Assembly: GCA_000697335.1 (NCBI GenBank)
Contig: JNEM01010795.1
Coordinates: 1 to 27,464 of the forward strand
Direction: 5' to 3'
Source of the DNA: Conidiobolus incongruus B7586
Taxonomy: Eukaryota; Entomophthoromycota; Entomophthoromycetes; Entomophthorales; Conidiobolaceae
Length of the DNA: 27,464 nucleotides
The notes beneath the pieces were generated by a model. It searched no databases and was not told where the DNA came from. It worked only from the letters and a program-made list of their open reading frames with translations. The translations under genes were made by a program, and so were the position numbers. Shown here piece after piece: positions 11,796 through 22,409 of this stretch (position 1 is its first letter; each line of letters starts with the position of its first letter).

Positions 11796-12734
11796 TTAGT
11801 CGGTAGGTAAGGGTAATTGGTGAATATTTATCTGTCTATGAAATTGAATACCGGCTATGAGTTGATTTTTACTATTGAATATATCTTTATAAACCGATTT
11901 CACTTGACTCACATTGCAAGCTATGCTATCAGCGATTCTATCTATTGTAATTGCATGACCGACTAGGTTAGCTACGAAGTAAATACTTGCTAGCGCCAAA
12001 TTTAATGGATTACAACCATCGCATAACGGATCAAATTCTAGTTTCCTTAGGAATTTGTGAATGTCACTTTGAATTCGATCATCCAAATTGAGAGACTGAC
12101 ATATTGAATCAACCGTAGATTCTAGAGATAGCCACCTGAATATATTGCTTTGTAAGGCAATAGCATTATGTGCATTGGATAGTCTCTTACTAGAAATCAG
12201 AGCACTTGTACTAATCTCGTCTAAACTAACCTTGATCCCATGTTTTAAAAGACTTGTGTAAATAGCCGCAGCTGAATAAATATTACTGTGGCGACCTGAG
12301 AACAATTTATTCTCCCATGCTAACTGGTATAGACATTTCGCTGTCACAAGTACCGTAGTTGGATAGTGATGCAGGGTGCATAATACGGAAATATCTTTAA
12401 ATGATCTCAGTAAATAATACTCCTTATTTGATGGAATTCTCAATCGTTTATCCGATCCAGTTGACGTTACAATGGTGTGATCAGGTACTCCATCCTCTTT
12501 CTGATCATCATTACTACTATTATCATCATTTAAATCACTACTTGTATTATTATTATTATTATTTAATAAAAAGTCTATGGGTATAGATTTTGTTGGTGTT
12601 TTCTTTTCAATAAATTTGCCAACCACAGATTCACAATAACTACAGCATAAATCTAAAGTATGTTCATTTTTAAATAAATTGGGTTCCCTATCCTTACATT
12701 TATTACAGAATAAGATCAAGTTATTGAATGTCAT
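11796..12734 (-). CDS. TFIIB-like transcription initiation factor
   Basis: An intron-less gene for a 312-residue protein, close to the length of TFIIB (human 316, yeast 345). TFIIB binds TBP-DNA and recruits RNA polymerase II. An N-terminal zinc ribbon has C10-x2-C13-x17-C31-x2-C34, the same spacing as yeast Sua7. Residues 56-82 are a low-complexity Asn/Asp/Ser linker. A first cyclin fold starts near residue 105: LLRSFKDISVLCTLHHYP resembles the TFIIB stretch LLSAFREISRM, and FSGRHSNIYSAAAIYTSLL resembles LKGRSNDAIAAACIYIA. A second cyclin fold covers about 205-295 (NPLNLALASIYFVANL, then IADSIACNVSQVKSVYKDIF). The conserved Arg/Asp and Ser-Glu-Trp-Arg segment that normally follows the ribbon (B-reader) is not recognisable, so this may be a divergent TFIIB or a specialised paralogue. 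There is no Brf-type C-terminal extension, which argues against Brf1. Confidence 0.8.
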   Translation of the reverse strand: MTFNNLILFCNKCKDREPNLFKNEHTLDLCCSYCESVVGKFIEKKTPTKSIPIDFLLNNNNNNTSSDLNDDNSSNDDQKEDGVPDHTIVTSTGSDKRLRIPSNKEYYLLRSFKDISVLCTLHHYPTTVLVTAKCLYQLAWENKLFSGRHSNIYSAAAIYTSLLKHGIKVSLDEISTSALISSKRLSNAHNAIALQSNIFRWLSLESTVDSICQSLNLDDRIQSDIHKFLRKLEFDPLCDGCNPLNLALASIYFVANLVGHAITIDRIADSIACNVSQVKSVYKDIFNSKNQLIAGIQFHRQINIHQLPLPTD

Positions 12735-13842
12735 GATTTCATTGAATTAAATTGTTTAATCATTCAAATTCATTACATTTTAATATTTAATTTTAATTGT
12801 TATTTTGATTATGGGTTATTAATAGAATTTTATATTGATTAATTCAATTAATTTTGGTGTAATTGTTTACAATTAATTAAAATTTTCAAATATAGAAAAT
12901 GTATCAAGATACTTTTCAAGATTTATTTCATAAATATTAAACTAATAAAAATATTATATTATATATTAATTGGATGGTTATAGCTCACCTAATTTTTCTA
13001 AATAAATAACAAATTTTTATATTTTGAATTTCAATTTCAAACTTTCAGCCAATCGCAACCCATTGTAAGATATTTGTGTCACCATAATATTTCAACTCAT
13101 ATATCAAATCAATCAAAAAATTATTAAATTATTTAATATATTATATAAAATCACAAATTCAAATATAAGATATATTAATTATTGGTACATGATTTCATAT
13201 TATGATATGTGATTATTTAGTTTTTTCCATATCCTAATGATTATATCTATAGATGAATTTCAAATATAAAATAAGTTGATATTTTCATACAGTCAACAAA
13301 TTCAATTGATATATTAAATATTTATTTTTAGCTTTAAAGCACAATTAAGATTGTAAATAACTATCAAGTTAAACTTGATGTACCGAAAATATATTTAAAC
13401 TAAAAGCAATTATAATGAGAAACTATACAAACATTATAATTTATTCATATTATATAAAGAGTGATTTTAACAAAATTGATTTTGAATGTATCAACTTCCT
13501 CATTTCTACTTAATTGATTCAAATCATATTTTGATTTTAAAAATAGTTATATTATTTATATATAATGAATAAATCATAATCATTATAAACTCTGGATTCA
13601 TTGTTTCAATTAGAATAAAATTTATAAAATTCTGATTAAATATTAATTATTAATGCAAAACTTATTGTACATCATAAAATATTAAATTAAACCAATTATA
13701 AGATAATTAAAATATTCGGATTAAACCAAGTTTAAATAAAAAATAGTTTTAAACATTGTTATGAAACAGTTAAATATATAACGAAATATATTAATTGAAT
13801 ACATATAATAAAGAAAAAAAAATAAATTCCTTATCGAAAAAT
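12735..13842. other. AT-rich spacer between the TFIIB-like gene and tRNA-iMet
   Basis: No gene is recognised. The right end holds the minus-strand T run (13841-13837) that should terminate Pol III transcription of the tRNA. The left end is the upstream region of the TFIIB-like gene; no clear TATA box stands out from the AT-rich background. Confidence 0.5.
13837..13841 (-). terminator. Pol III terminator of tRNA-iMet
   Basis: Five consecutive T residues on the minus strand one base after the tRNA discriminator position, the usual RNA polymerase III stop signal. Confidence 0.85.
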
Positions 13843-13914
13843 TAGCAGCGAGAGGTTTCGATCCTCCGACCTCGGGGTTATGAGCCCCGCGCGCTTCCTC
13901 TGCGCTACGCTGCT
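13843..13914 (-). tRNA. Initiator tRNA-Met (CAT)
   Basis: A complete 72-nt, intron-less tRNA. The acceptor stem AGCAGCG/CGCTGCT is fully paired and starts with the A1:T72 pair typical of eukaryotic initiators. The D arm is GCGC-AGAGGAA-GCGC. The anticodon stem CGGGG/CCCCG encloses loop CTCATAA with anticodon CAT. The T arm is GGAGG-ATCGAAA-CCTCT, whose ATCGAAA loop (A54, A60) is the hallmark of the eukaryotic initiator rather than the elongator. The discriminator base is A and CCA is not encoded. Internal A box (TAGCGCAGAGG) and B box (GGATCGAAACC) are present, and a five-T Pol III terminator follows immediately on the minus strand (13841-13837). Confidence 0.97.
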
Positions 13915-14637
13915 TAGTACCTTTCTATAGAAATATCTTAAAATTTGCGTAATTCTAAATATTAAATATAATCGAAAATATTATTTAATATTTATTAAAT
14001 AACTTTTTATATTATTATCTCTATTATTTCCCTAATTTACTTTAAATCATTAATTCAACATTTTTCTCTAATTTTTCAATCTTATCATTGGCCAGTATTA
14101 ATTTGTATTAATTTATATTAAAATTTCATAATCCAAATAAAACTTTTAAAATCCTGATGATTTAATCGAAAAATAGTAGCAAGAATTAGAATACTTCAAT
14201 ACAAATATAATTACTGCTATTCAATAAATTTAATACTTTTACTATGTTTAGATATCAACAGAGGTCTTTTGTAAAATTAACAAAGAATTTATAACCTTGG
14301 GAAATTTGGATCTTCTGAAAATAAATTGATAGTTAAAATATTGAAGCTAAATTAATTTCTAAAAATTAATCAAGGATTCGAAAAATATAATAATATTAAA
14401 TTAAAGCAGATATTGAATATAATATATCAATTTTGTTAAATCAAAATATTGCTATAATTATAATTAGTTATTTCAAATTGTTCTATAAATAGGTTGATTG
14501 AGTTAAATCCCAAATTATATCTGAGCATATATAATTAGACAATGACTGGAGGAATTTTAATGAAGTTGAATCTTATCAGATAATTAAAACAATACATTTA
14601 TTATATGAGACATATCGCAATTAGAAAAAAATCAAAA
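13915..14637. other. AT-rich spacer between tRNA-iMet and the alpha7 gene
   Basis: No gene is recognised. It holds the 3' flank of the proteasome gene on the right and the upstream flank of the tRNA on the left. Confidence 0.55.
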
Positions 14638-15723
14638 TTATTCATCATCGTCATCATCTTCTTGAAGTTCAGCCTATACCAAATCAATTAATAACGAATA
14701 AATGCAATAAATTATAAAAATCTACCTCAGCCTTTTGAATAGCTTGATCTAAACGCTCCTTGGGAACGATTTGATGTGTGTTATTTGTCTTGTCACAAAT
14801 CCAAGAAATTTCAACTTCGAAGTGTTTATCTTTAGCTTCATCGTGAGCGATCAAAATAATCTTGGCAGCGGCATCTACAGCTTCTTCAACTGTCATCTCC
14901 TCCAAATTTAACTTTTCGAGTTCTGTCTTAGCTACTTTGTGTCCTTTACCGGTGGCGCAGGCACGATAACCCTATTGATGAATATATTAGAGTTACTAAA
15001 ATTTGTAGTAGGTTTGAAATGTTTACCCAGTATAAACCGGAAGGTTCTACCATATAGAGTTGGGGACCGTCGTGGTCGACAGCTCCAATAATGGCAGTAG
15101 AACCGAAAGGACGTACGCTAGAGTAAAGGGTATAAGCTTGAGCGTACATACCGACACGGTTAGCAATAATCTAAACATTAAATTAATAGGATATTGAAAA
15201 ACTAAAATTGATATTTGTGTACTTTTCCAGGAATAGGACACCTGTAAATATTATGATAATTGCTACATTCATCTCTAGCACGATTAATGAGGTGTTTACC
15301 ATCAGCTAAAAGACCAGCAGTAGCCTAAATTTGAAATTAATTTACTGATTTTGGATAACTTCATAATTGAATACCATGCCAACGTGACGGTCAACACCAT
15401 GAATGCGACGGTTGGAGCCGGGAACCATTAATTTGGATTGAATGATTTTTTCAACGGCTAAAACAACACCGTCTTTGACTCTTAAACCAATTGCTGTTCT
15501 AAATAATAAAGTATATTAAGTTTATAATTATTTATTAATAATTTGGACAACTCACCCGCTCACTTCAACAGCTTTAGCGGCGTATTCAACTTGAAAAACT
15601 CTACCTTCTGGAGAGTAAGTACCAACAGAATAATCATACTATATCCAATTTATAAATTAATTTTAAATATTTCATATTTCATTATTTATTTATATAACAT
15701 ACACCAGTTCCAATAGAAGTCAT
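14638..15723 (-). CDS. PRE10: 20S proteasome subunit alpha7 (PSMA3/Pre10 type)
   Basis: Seven exons on the minus strand: 15703-15723, 15556-15638, 15375-15498, 15223-15324, 15027-15170, 14726-14971 and 14638-14673. All six introns are GT-AG and 50-64 nt long, and the joined frame gives 251 residues (human PSMA3 255, yeast Pre10 288). The protein is a non-catalytic outer-ring subunit of the 20S core that helps form the substrate gate. It begins MTSIGTGYD, followed by the alpha-type N-terminal signature at residues 8-27 ([13 protein letters not shown] at its end). Other conserved blocks are [51 protein letters not shown] and ATGKG. The GTGYD start, the SVRPFG block and the acidic tail ([11 protein letters not shown]) single out alpha7 among the seven alpha types. 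Exon 1 codes for only seven residues. The gene is divergent from IMP3 across about 1.3 kb. Confidence 0.95.
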
Positions 15724-17062
15724 TTTAAATAATTAATATATTTTAAATTGAAAAAGTATTATTTTTAATATTGATTGTTAGTTTTAATTGAATTTTTTAG
15801 ACTGATTACGTTGACAATTTCAAATATGAATAAATTGAGTATTGACAATTTTATGGGATGGATTGTGAAATTTGATTAATAGATCAGGTTTATGATATTT
15901 GACGAAATATACTAAAGTTACTTTTTTGTTAATTATTCATAATTTATTGATAATAGATCATACAATTTGGTGAATATAGTATTTTATATATTCATAATTT
16001 TCTTCATTTGTAATTTAAAATTTATAAAAAATAATTAATTAGTTATAAAGATAAAACTACTTAATTGGTTCTCAATAAATTTAGACTATTCGTATAATAA
16101 ACATTAAACTTTATAAAAATATCATATTGAATATAACTTCAATTATATCACCAACTTTAAGCAATTAGTAATCAACTAAAATATGTAAATTGAAAACAAT
16201 TATTTTAAAACAATATTAGTACTAAAAATAAGTTAAATAATATATAAAGTATCATTCAATAAATAATATAATTTAGACTCTGAATAATGTTAATCAATAT
16301 TTGTATTGTATTGATCATAAAATAATAAGAAATAGTATTAATAACTAAATTTAATACCGAATATCAATGTATTTATATTCTTAAAGATAATACATAATTT
16401 AGATATATTATGAATCATAAGTACCAGACATACTGAAACAATTATTATTTTCATAGTGTTTTTTCATTAATTCAAATGTTAATATAAATTTAGATTGATT
16501 TTTACAATGTATATGAATGTTGATTAAAATAGTTAAAACAAATAGAGGTTATAATATTAATACTAATTAATATAATATTAGATGGTTAATTGTAAATGTT
16601 GCGCTTTAATATAATGATAATGAATAGAAATATTCAAAATTAAAAAAATATTAAAAAAATCGAATGTAATTATCAATCATTTCACTTGAGATCAAACTGA
16701 GGGTTTTCAGGGTGTAGTGAAAATTTGATAACTACTATACAGCGATATATATTAAACAAATTAAAAGATAGTTAGATAATAAATTATATTAATTTTTTAT
16801 TCCTCTGATTGAAATATTTATAACATACTTTCATTATAAAATATTTTTTTGATTCATCAATACAAAGTTTATTGATCAATCATTTTTAATTTTTACAATT
16901 CAATTTGTATCAAATTATTTTGATTACCAATAAACTTTGAAACAATATTTGATCCCATAATTTTAATTTAGCATACCTTTTTCTTAAATTTCAGGCTCTA
17001 AAAATATTCCCAATGCTCAACATTGGAAACCCAAATTTACATAATATTAAATAGAAATAAAA
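15724..17062. promoter_or_regulatory. Divergent intergenic region between alpha7 and IMP3
   Basis: The two genes point away from each other, so this AT-rich stretch must contain both promoters. A TTACGT core within GATTACGTTGAC lies at about 15804-15815, some 85 bases upstream of the proteasome start codon, and resembles a CRE/bZIP half site. I see no proteasome-associated GGTGGCAAA element near the alpha7 start. The middle is ordinary AT-rich spacer with no gene. Confidence 0.4.
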
Positions 17063-17823
17063 ATGGTCAGACAACTTAAATATCACGAATCTAAACTCTT
17101 GAAAAAAGTAGACTTCCTCAATTATAAATCCAGTAATAATATTCGCGAAATTGAAGTGATTCGTAGATATCACTTACAAAAACGTGAAGATTATACCAAA
17201 TATAACATCTTATGTAACAATATCAAAAAGTTAGCTTATGAATTATCATTATTGGACCATAGGGATCCTTTCAGACATCAGAAGGAAAAGGCTTTGTTGA
17301 ATAAATTGTATGATATGGGTATTATTTCCAACAATCAGACACTTTCTAGTTGTGAAAAAATTTCGGTTAGTGCTATTTGCAGGTATAATTTAATAGAATG
17401 TATTTATTACTTTTTGTATTCATTGATATTTTTAGACGCAGACTTCCTATCGTCATGTGTCGATTGAAAATGGCCGAAACCGTTAAGGAAGCTGTCCGCT
17501 TCGTAGAACAAGGACGTAAGTACAAAACTCATTAAATGCTAAATACTTTATTAATATTATTAAATAGACATTCGTGTTGGTCCCGAGACTGTAACTGACC
17601 CAGCTTTCCTAGTCACCAGGTAATATATTCATCTATAATTCAATATAAATCATAGAATTTAATTAATTATAATAGAAATTTGGAAGATTTTATTACTTGG
17701 GTTGATACTTCTAAGATTAAGAGAAAGATTATGAAATATAATGACAAGGTAAATTCAATCCACTATTTTTATTGTCTTATTATTAATCTTGTTTTATAGT
17801 TGGACGATTTCGACCTTTTATAG
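17063..17823 (+). CDS. IMP3: U3 small nucleolar RNP protein Imp3
   Basis: Five exons: 17063-17382, 17436-17515, 17568-17619, 17676-17748 and 17800-17823. Four GT-AG introns of 51-56 nt separate them. The joined frame is 182 residues, against 183 in yeast Imp3. Imp3 is a nucleolar SSU-processome component that helps the U3 snoRNA pair with pre-rRNA during 18S rRNA maturation. The start [19 protein letters not shown] matches the yeast N-terminus closely, followed by a [13 protein letters not shown] block and VSAICRRRLP. The S4-type RNA-binding fold covers about residues 105-160 ([19 protein letters not shown], then [17 protein letters not shown]). The C-terminus has [15 protein letters not shown] and ends LDDFDLL. 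The start is the first ATG and fits the family exactly. Without removal of intron 1 the frame stops after 134 codons at 17467. Confidence 0.96.
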
Positions 17824-18643
17824 AATATATCTACAAATTACAATTCTACTTAATATACTATTTATTTATAATATTGTTAAGGAATAATGAATATTATTTG
17901 ACCAAAAATCAATTAGTTTATTCAATTCCTTTGAATTTTTTTGTATAATCACAATCATTTTTCAAATAATTTTTGATAGAATAAATTATATATTCTGCAA
18001 TGTTTTGATACCCTATTGCTTCACACTTCGTTTCAATAACCCAACAATTTTATATTATATATTCTCTTTTTTGAATTTTATAACAATTTCAAAATTCAAT
18101 CATTTCAAAATGAGGCAATTTTGAGTATGCCTCTAAACTTAACTGATAAGTAATATTTAAATCGGTATATTAATTAGGTTAAATTAAACTTATTAGTGTA
18201 TTATTGATATCAATGCTAAAATGCAGTGTTCTACTATTCATTTTATCATTTTAATAAGACACTTTAGAATTATTCAGAAAATATATTATATTTTAATATT
18301 AATAATTATACAGATAAAATTGCAGTTTGTAAATTGTTAGATTATCATCGTGATAAAAAAATATCAATGCAACATAAAGCTCCGTTCGATTTAGGAACAA
18401 TAATACAAGATTATGTAACATGATTGCTTGAACTAAAATTATAAATTTATTTGTAAGAGATGAATAGCTGTTAATGGGATTTTACAAAGTAATTTGTTCC
18501 ATAATTTGAATATAGTGACATGAAAATAAATAGCTGAAAATCAAGTAAGAAAGTAGTTAATAAAACAATTATCATTTAGTATGTATTCAATATATATTAA
18601 CTATTAATTATTCATTAATAAAACCTTGATCTACTCAATAAAA
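17824..18643. other. AT-rich spacer
   Basis: No gene is recognised between IMP3 and the decayed CMR1 copy. I could not see convincing similarity to the promoter of the intact CMR1 gene (about 20700-20930). Confidence 0.5.
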
Positions 18644-20119
18644 ATGGCATCTTCACAAATATCCAATTATAAACTTGAAAGACTAAAAATATTCAAGATC
18701 ATAAAAGATTCCTTGAACAATTGAAAAATTCTGGGGTGATATCTCAAACTAAGTAAAGTTTTTAAATCAGACCAAGTGAAGACCCAACCATTTCAACAAA
18801 AGAATAGGGGATTACTAAAACGTGTAAGTAGAAGATTACAGGACATAAAAGAGGAATTTGGTCAGCTTAATGACATTGGAGAACCTTCTAATATACAAAA
18901 TATATCTGCTAAAAAAATCAAGACCGAATTCATGGATAATTTTGGTCCATTAGAGAAGAATTCAAAATTTTCAGACTTGGTAACTAACCTTAATAAATCA
19001 TCCAGTTGGATCGGTGATAAGGCGTATTTTTCAAACAAACCTCTGGTAAATTGTTAAACCTCAAAAAAGCACATGGATGAAATCGAAACCACTATGAGAT
19101 TAATGAAAAATGAGACCAGTATAGAATTAAAGTGTGAAAATGATAGATGATAGAATTTGCAATCTATCAGTCCATCCAGACCTATTCAAAATTTTAATAG
19201 CTGTAGCTAGTAACAAAGGATAAGTGAGTTTGTTTAATGTCAACACATTGACACATCAAGATGATGATTATATTGGTAACTTAAAAGCTTTTATCACATA
19301 AAAAACTTTATCCACTGTAAGGCTTTCGAATTTTAACGACCCTCATCTCTACACCTGTTTCAATGATGATAGTGTTTGTAGTTTGGACTTAAATAAGCAG
19401 AAGTTTGGCACAGAATTCAGCTGGATGCTTTACAATCTCATGAATGATGGTCACTTTTAATCACTTGAGCTACATTCCAAGGACAGTAATATGATTTATA
19501 AGTCAACCTGAAATAGTCATTTAGTTTTTAGACATCTAAGAACTCCCATAGTCAATACAAATTTGCACCAACTGTCTTTTCATCATAAAAAATTATGAAT
19601 TATTCATATCAATCCCACTCAATATTAATTAATTGTTATACGCTCTAATAATTGCGATTGTAGTATTTACTATTTAAGAAGGTTATCAATTAAGCACAAA
19701 ACATCAGCTAAAGGAATATAAAACCTAGTTCATCCTGAGTCTGTTGCGAATCCATTATGGTCGCTTAATGAAGACTTTATTCCTACCACATGCTTTGATA
19801 ATACCATCAAAATATTTGACATCTCTAAACTCGCTACTGGAGAATCTTTCAACGTAATTCCTCAAAGTAATCAAACTGGTTGTGCGATCACTCGATTCAA
19901 AGCCCAATAGCATCCAAATACCAACCTCTATCCTAATGTAGTTATTGGTAACAAGTCAAATTTACTAGTATTTTCTCCAAGGATGATAAATCCATGAAGC
20001 AATTTTAAAGTCCAGAATAAATAACGTCCTTTTACAATTCTTATTAATATCACCTCAATTTGGAAAGTATCTTGGTTATTGACAATTCATCCAGTTGTAT
20101 TGTTTGTTTAAATGCCTAG
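18644..20119 (+). pseudogene. Decayed tandem copy of CMR1/WDR76
   Basis: This stretch aligns with the intact CMR1 gene at 20931-22409 from start codon to stop codon, in the same orientation and at nearly the same length (1,476 against 1,479 bases). In one aligned block (19338-19424 against 21630-21716) I count 18 differences in 87 bases. It begins ATGGCATCTTCACAAAT, matching the real start, and keeps recognisable pieces such as KRVSRRLQDI, AKKIKTE and FDNTIKIFDISKL. A one-base loss near codon 16 shifts the frame, and many later stops interrupt it: GGAGAA became GGATAA near 19220, and CAGTGG became CAATAG near 19908. The longest open piece, 18776-19057, corresponds to the N-terminal region and has no normal ATG start. 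It arose by duplication of the host gene and is old. Both copies lack introns, so DNA-level and RNA-mediated copying cannot be told apart, although tandem placement favours DNA duplication. Confidence 0.93.
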
Positions 20120-20930
20120 ATTTATTCCTATATTTAATTCTATATAATGTTAATTCATTTTTCCATATATTCTTCATTATCACATTAAGTTTATTATTTT
20201 CCAATTATCACTTTATTGCATTCTATCAGCATTGCTTCAGGTTGTATTCTAAATACTTACAACAAAATGGTTAATTTAAAATCAAAATGATAGAATATAA
20301 ATTTTTAAAGTTTTTATACTTTTTAAAAAAAATTACATTTACTATCAATTACAGGATCGAATTATTTGAAATTATTTTTAAATAAAAATCTTTTATTAAA
20401 ATTATAAATATTAAATTAAACTATTAATTATCTTTGTTAACCAAATATTATAATCTGATAAACATTTTAATTAAATGAACTATAAGATACAATCATTTGG
20501 TATATTATCTCTATTGATTTGGTTTTGCAAACATAGATATTCTCAAATATTCAATTATAATTTATTTAGAGAATTTTTTTAAATTTTAAACAAATTCATA
20601 ATTGTACGTAAATGATGGATTAGTTAAGACTATGAAAAATTTAGTTTTCACAATAGTTGGGAGTGTGATTTATGATTAGTTATAAGTTAATAAAAATGTT
20701 TTGATTGATTAAATTAAAAATTTGAAATTTAAATCGAATTAATTTATCCCACAATTTTCAAATTTATACATGAAAATAAATTGATTCAAATGAAACAGGC
20801 ATTGATTTTTATTACTAATTTCAACATTTGATATTAATAATCATAAAAGTTTATTATTTATCATTTTGCCACTATAAATTCGCCATAAACCCTTATTTTA
20901 TACTCGTTTTTATTAACCTATTAAATAGAA
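20120..20930 (+). promoter_or_regulatory. Spacer and CMR1 promoter
   Basis: Mostly AT-rich spacer with no gene. Close to the start codon a TATAAA lies at 20873-20878, about 55 bases upstream of the ATG at 20931, preceded by TTTTGCC and followed by TTCGCC. The TATA call is only moderately strong given the AT-rich background. Confidence 0.4.
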
Positions 20931-22409
20931 ATGGTGTCTTCACAAATCTCTGATTATGAACTTAAAAGACTAAAAAACATTGAAGACAACAAAAAATTAC
21001 TCGAACAGTTAAATATCCCAGGGTTAAGAGCCAAAATAGAAGCTCAAAAGGATGTTAAAACATTAAAAGTGAAGTCAAAACCCATCAAAAAGAAGGTGGA
21101 ATTGCCAAAACGCTCAAGTAGGAGACTACAGGGATTGGCAGCTGAACCTGGCCATATTGACGATGACGGAAATCCTACTCAAGTCGATAGTCTACCTGTT
21201 AAGAAGGCCAAAACTGAACCTCAAGACAATTACGTTACATTCGATGACAACTTAAAGTTTTCGGACGCTTTAGTCAATCATACGGATCTCTCGGTTCTTA
21301 TTAGTGATATGACACGACCTTTAGACAAATTGTCAGTCAAACGCGAAACTATTGACAAACCCTTGAATGAAGAGGAAACTTCTAAAAGACTCATGCAAAT
21401 GAGTTCAGTGTTCAATCGAGCTATCAAAGTAGTGGATTATAGAATTTATAGTATATCGGTACATCCAGATCCCTCCAAGATTTTAACAGCTTCAAGCAGT
21501 AAAGAGGGAGAAGTGAGCTTATATAATATTAATGCCTCTACATCTGGAGGAGATGATGATATTGGTAACATTTATAAATTTTTACCGCATCGAAAGACAG
21601 TGTCAACGGTGAAATTTTCCAATTGTAATGACCCTCATCTCTACACTTGTTCCTACGATGGTAGCATTCGTAAAATGGATTTAAATAAACAAGAGTTTGG
21701 CACGGAATTTAGTTGGCAGTTATATAACAATAAGAAAGGTGCTTTGCTTCAGTGTCTTGAATTACATCCAAAGGACAGCAATATTATCTACATGTCAACT
21801 GGAGATGGTGATTTAGTGGTTAGAGATCTCAGAATCCCTATAGTTAATACCAACTTACATCAGTTGAATCATGATGGTAAAAAAATTGGTTATATTCACA
21901 TCAATCCCGTTCAAGACCATTTAATCGCTGCAAGTTCTCTAGATCGCACATGCAAAATCTATGATTTGAGGAAATTATCATCTGACTATGATACACCAAC
22001 TAAAGAACTTCACAATTTAGTTCATTCTAAATCTGTGACAAGCGCCCTATGGTCACCCAATGGGGATTATCTCGCTACCACCTGCTTTGACGACACAGTG
22101 AAAATATTTGACACTTCTAAACTTTCCACCGAAACACCCACTAAATCAATATCTCATAACAATCAAACAGGCAGATGGGTCACCATGTTTAAAGCTCAGT
22201 GGCATCCCAATACTAATCTTTATCCTAATGTGGTCATTGGTGATATGACCAGATCTACCAGCATATTCTCCAAAGATGGCAAATTGTTAACGAGGTTTAA
22301 GGATCCAGAATTAATTACTGCTATTCCCAGTGTGTATGCATATCATCCCAACCTAGATTCTACATTGGTTATGGGTAATGCTTCTGGTTATGTTATCTGT
22401 TTAAATTAG
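20931..22409 (+). CDS. CMR1: WD40 protein Cmr1/WDR76, DNA-damage and chromatin factor
   Basis: An intron-less 492-residue gene (yeast Cmr1 is 522). Cmr1/WDR76 is a nuclear WD40 protein that binds DNA, associates with chromatin and moves to intranuclear quality-control foci under replication stress. The N-terminus YELKRLKNIEDNKKLLEQL (residues 9-27) matches the conserved start of yeast Cmr1. Residues 40-100 are Lys-rich with the family motif KRSSRRLQGL (60-69). A seven-bladed propeller follows from about residue 168, with repeats around SISVHPDPSKILTASSSKEG, VKFSNCNDPHLYTCSYDGSI, LELHPKDSNIIYMSTGDGD, HINPVQDHLIAASSLDRT, LWSPNGDYLATTCFDDTVKI and the diagnostic end GRWVTMFKAQWHP, MTRSTSIF, LITAIPSVYAYHP, GNASGYV. 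The start codon agrees with the family N-terminus. A broken tandem copy lies 2.3 kb upstream. Confidence 0.94.
   Translation: MVSSQISDYELKRLKNIEDNKKLLEQLNIPGLRAKIEAQKDVKTLKVKSKPIKKKVELPKRSSRRLQGLAAEPGHIDDDGNPTQVDSLPVKKAKTEPQDNYVTFDDNLKFSDALVNHTDLSVLISDMTRPLDKLSVKRETIDKPLNEEETSKRLMQMSSVFNRAIKVVDYRIYSISVHPDPSKILTASSSKEGEVSLYNINASTSGGDDDIGNIYKFLPHRKTVSTVKFSNCNDPHLYTCSYDGSIRKMDLNKQEFGTEFSWQLYNNKKGALLQCLELHPKDSNIIYMSTGDGDLVVRDLRIPIVNTNLHQLNHDGKKIGYIHINPVQDHLIAASSLDRTCKIYDLRKLSSDYDTPTKELHNLVHSKSVTSALWSPNGDYLATTCFDDTVKIFDTSKLSTETPTKSISHNNQTGRWVTMFKAQWHPNTNLYPNVVIGDMTRSTSIFSKDGKLLTRFKDPELITAIPSVYAYHPNLDSTLVMGNASGYVICLN

Noticed and set aside
17063-17467. A single-exon 134-residue protein instead of spliced IMP3.
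   Set aside because: After residue 107 the frame runs through a GT-AG intron. Splicing restores the conserved RRRLP block and a 182-residue protein matching yeast Imp3 to its end.
18776-19057. A separate 93-residue gene.
   Set aside because: It has no normal ATG start and aligns with the N-terminal part of CMR1 inside the longer pseudogene.
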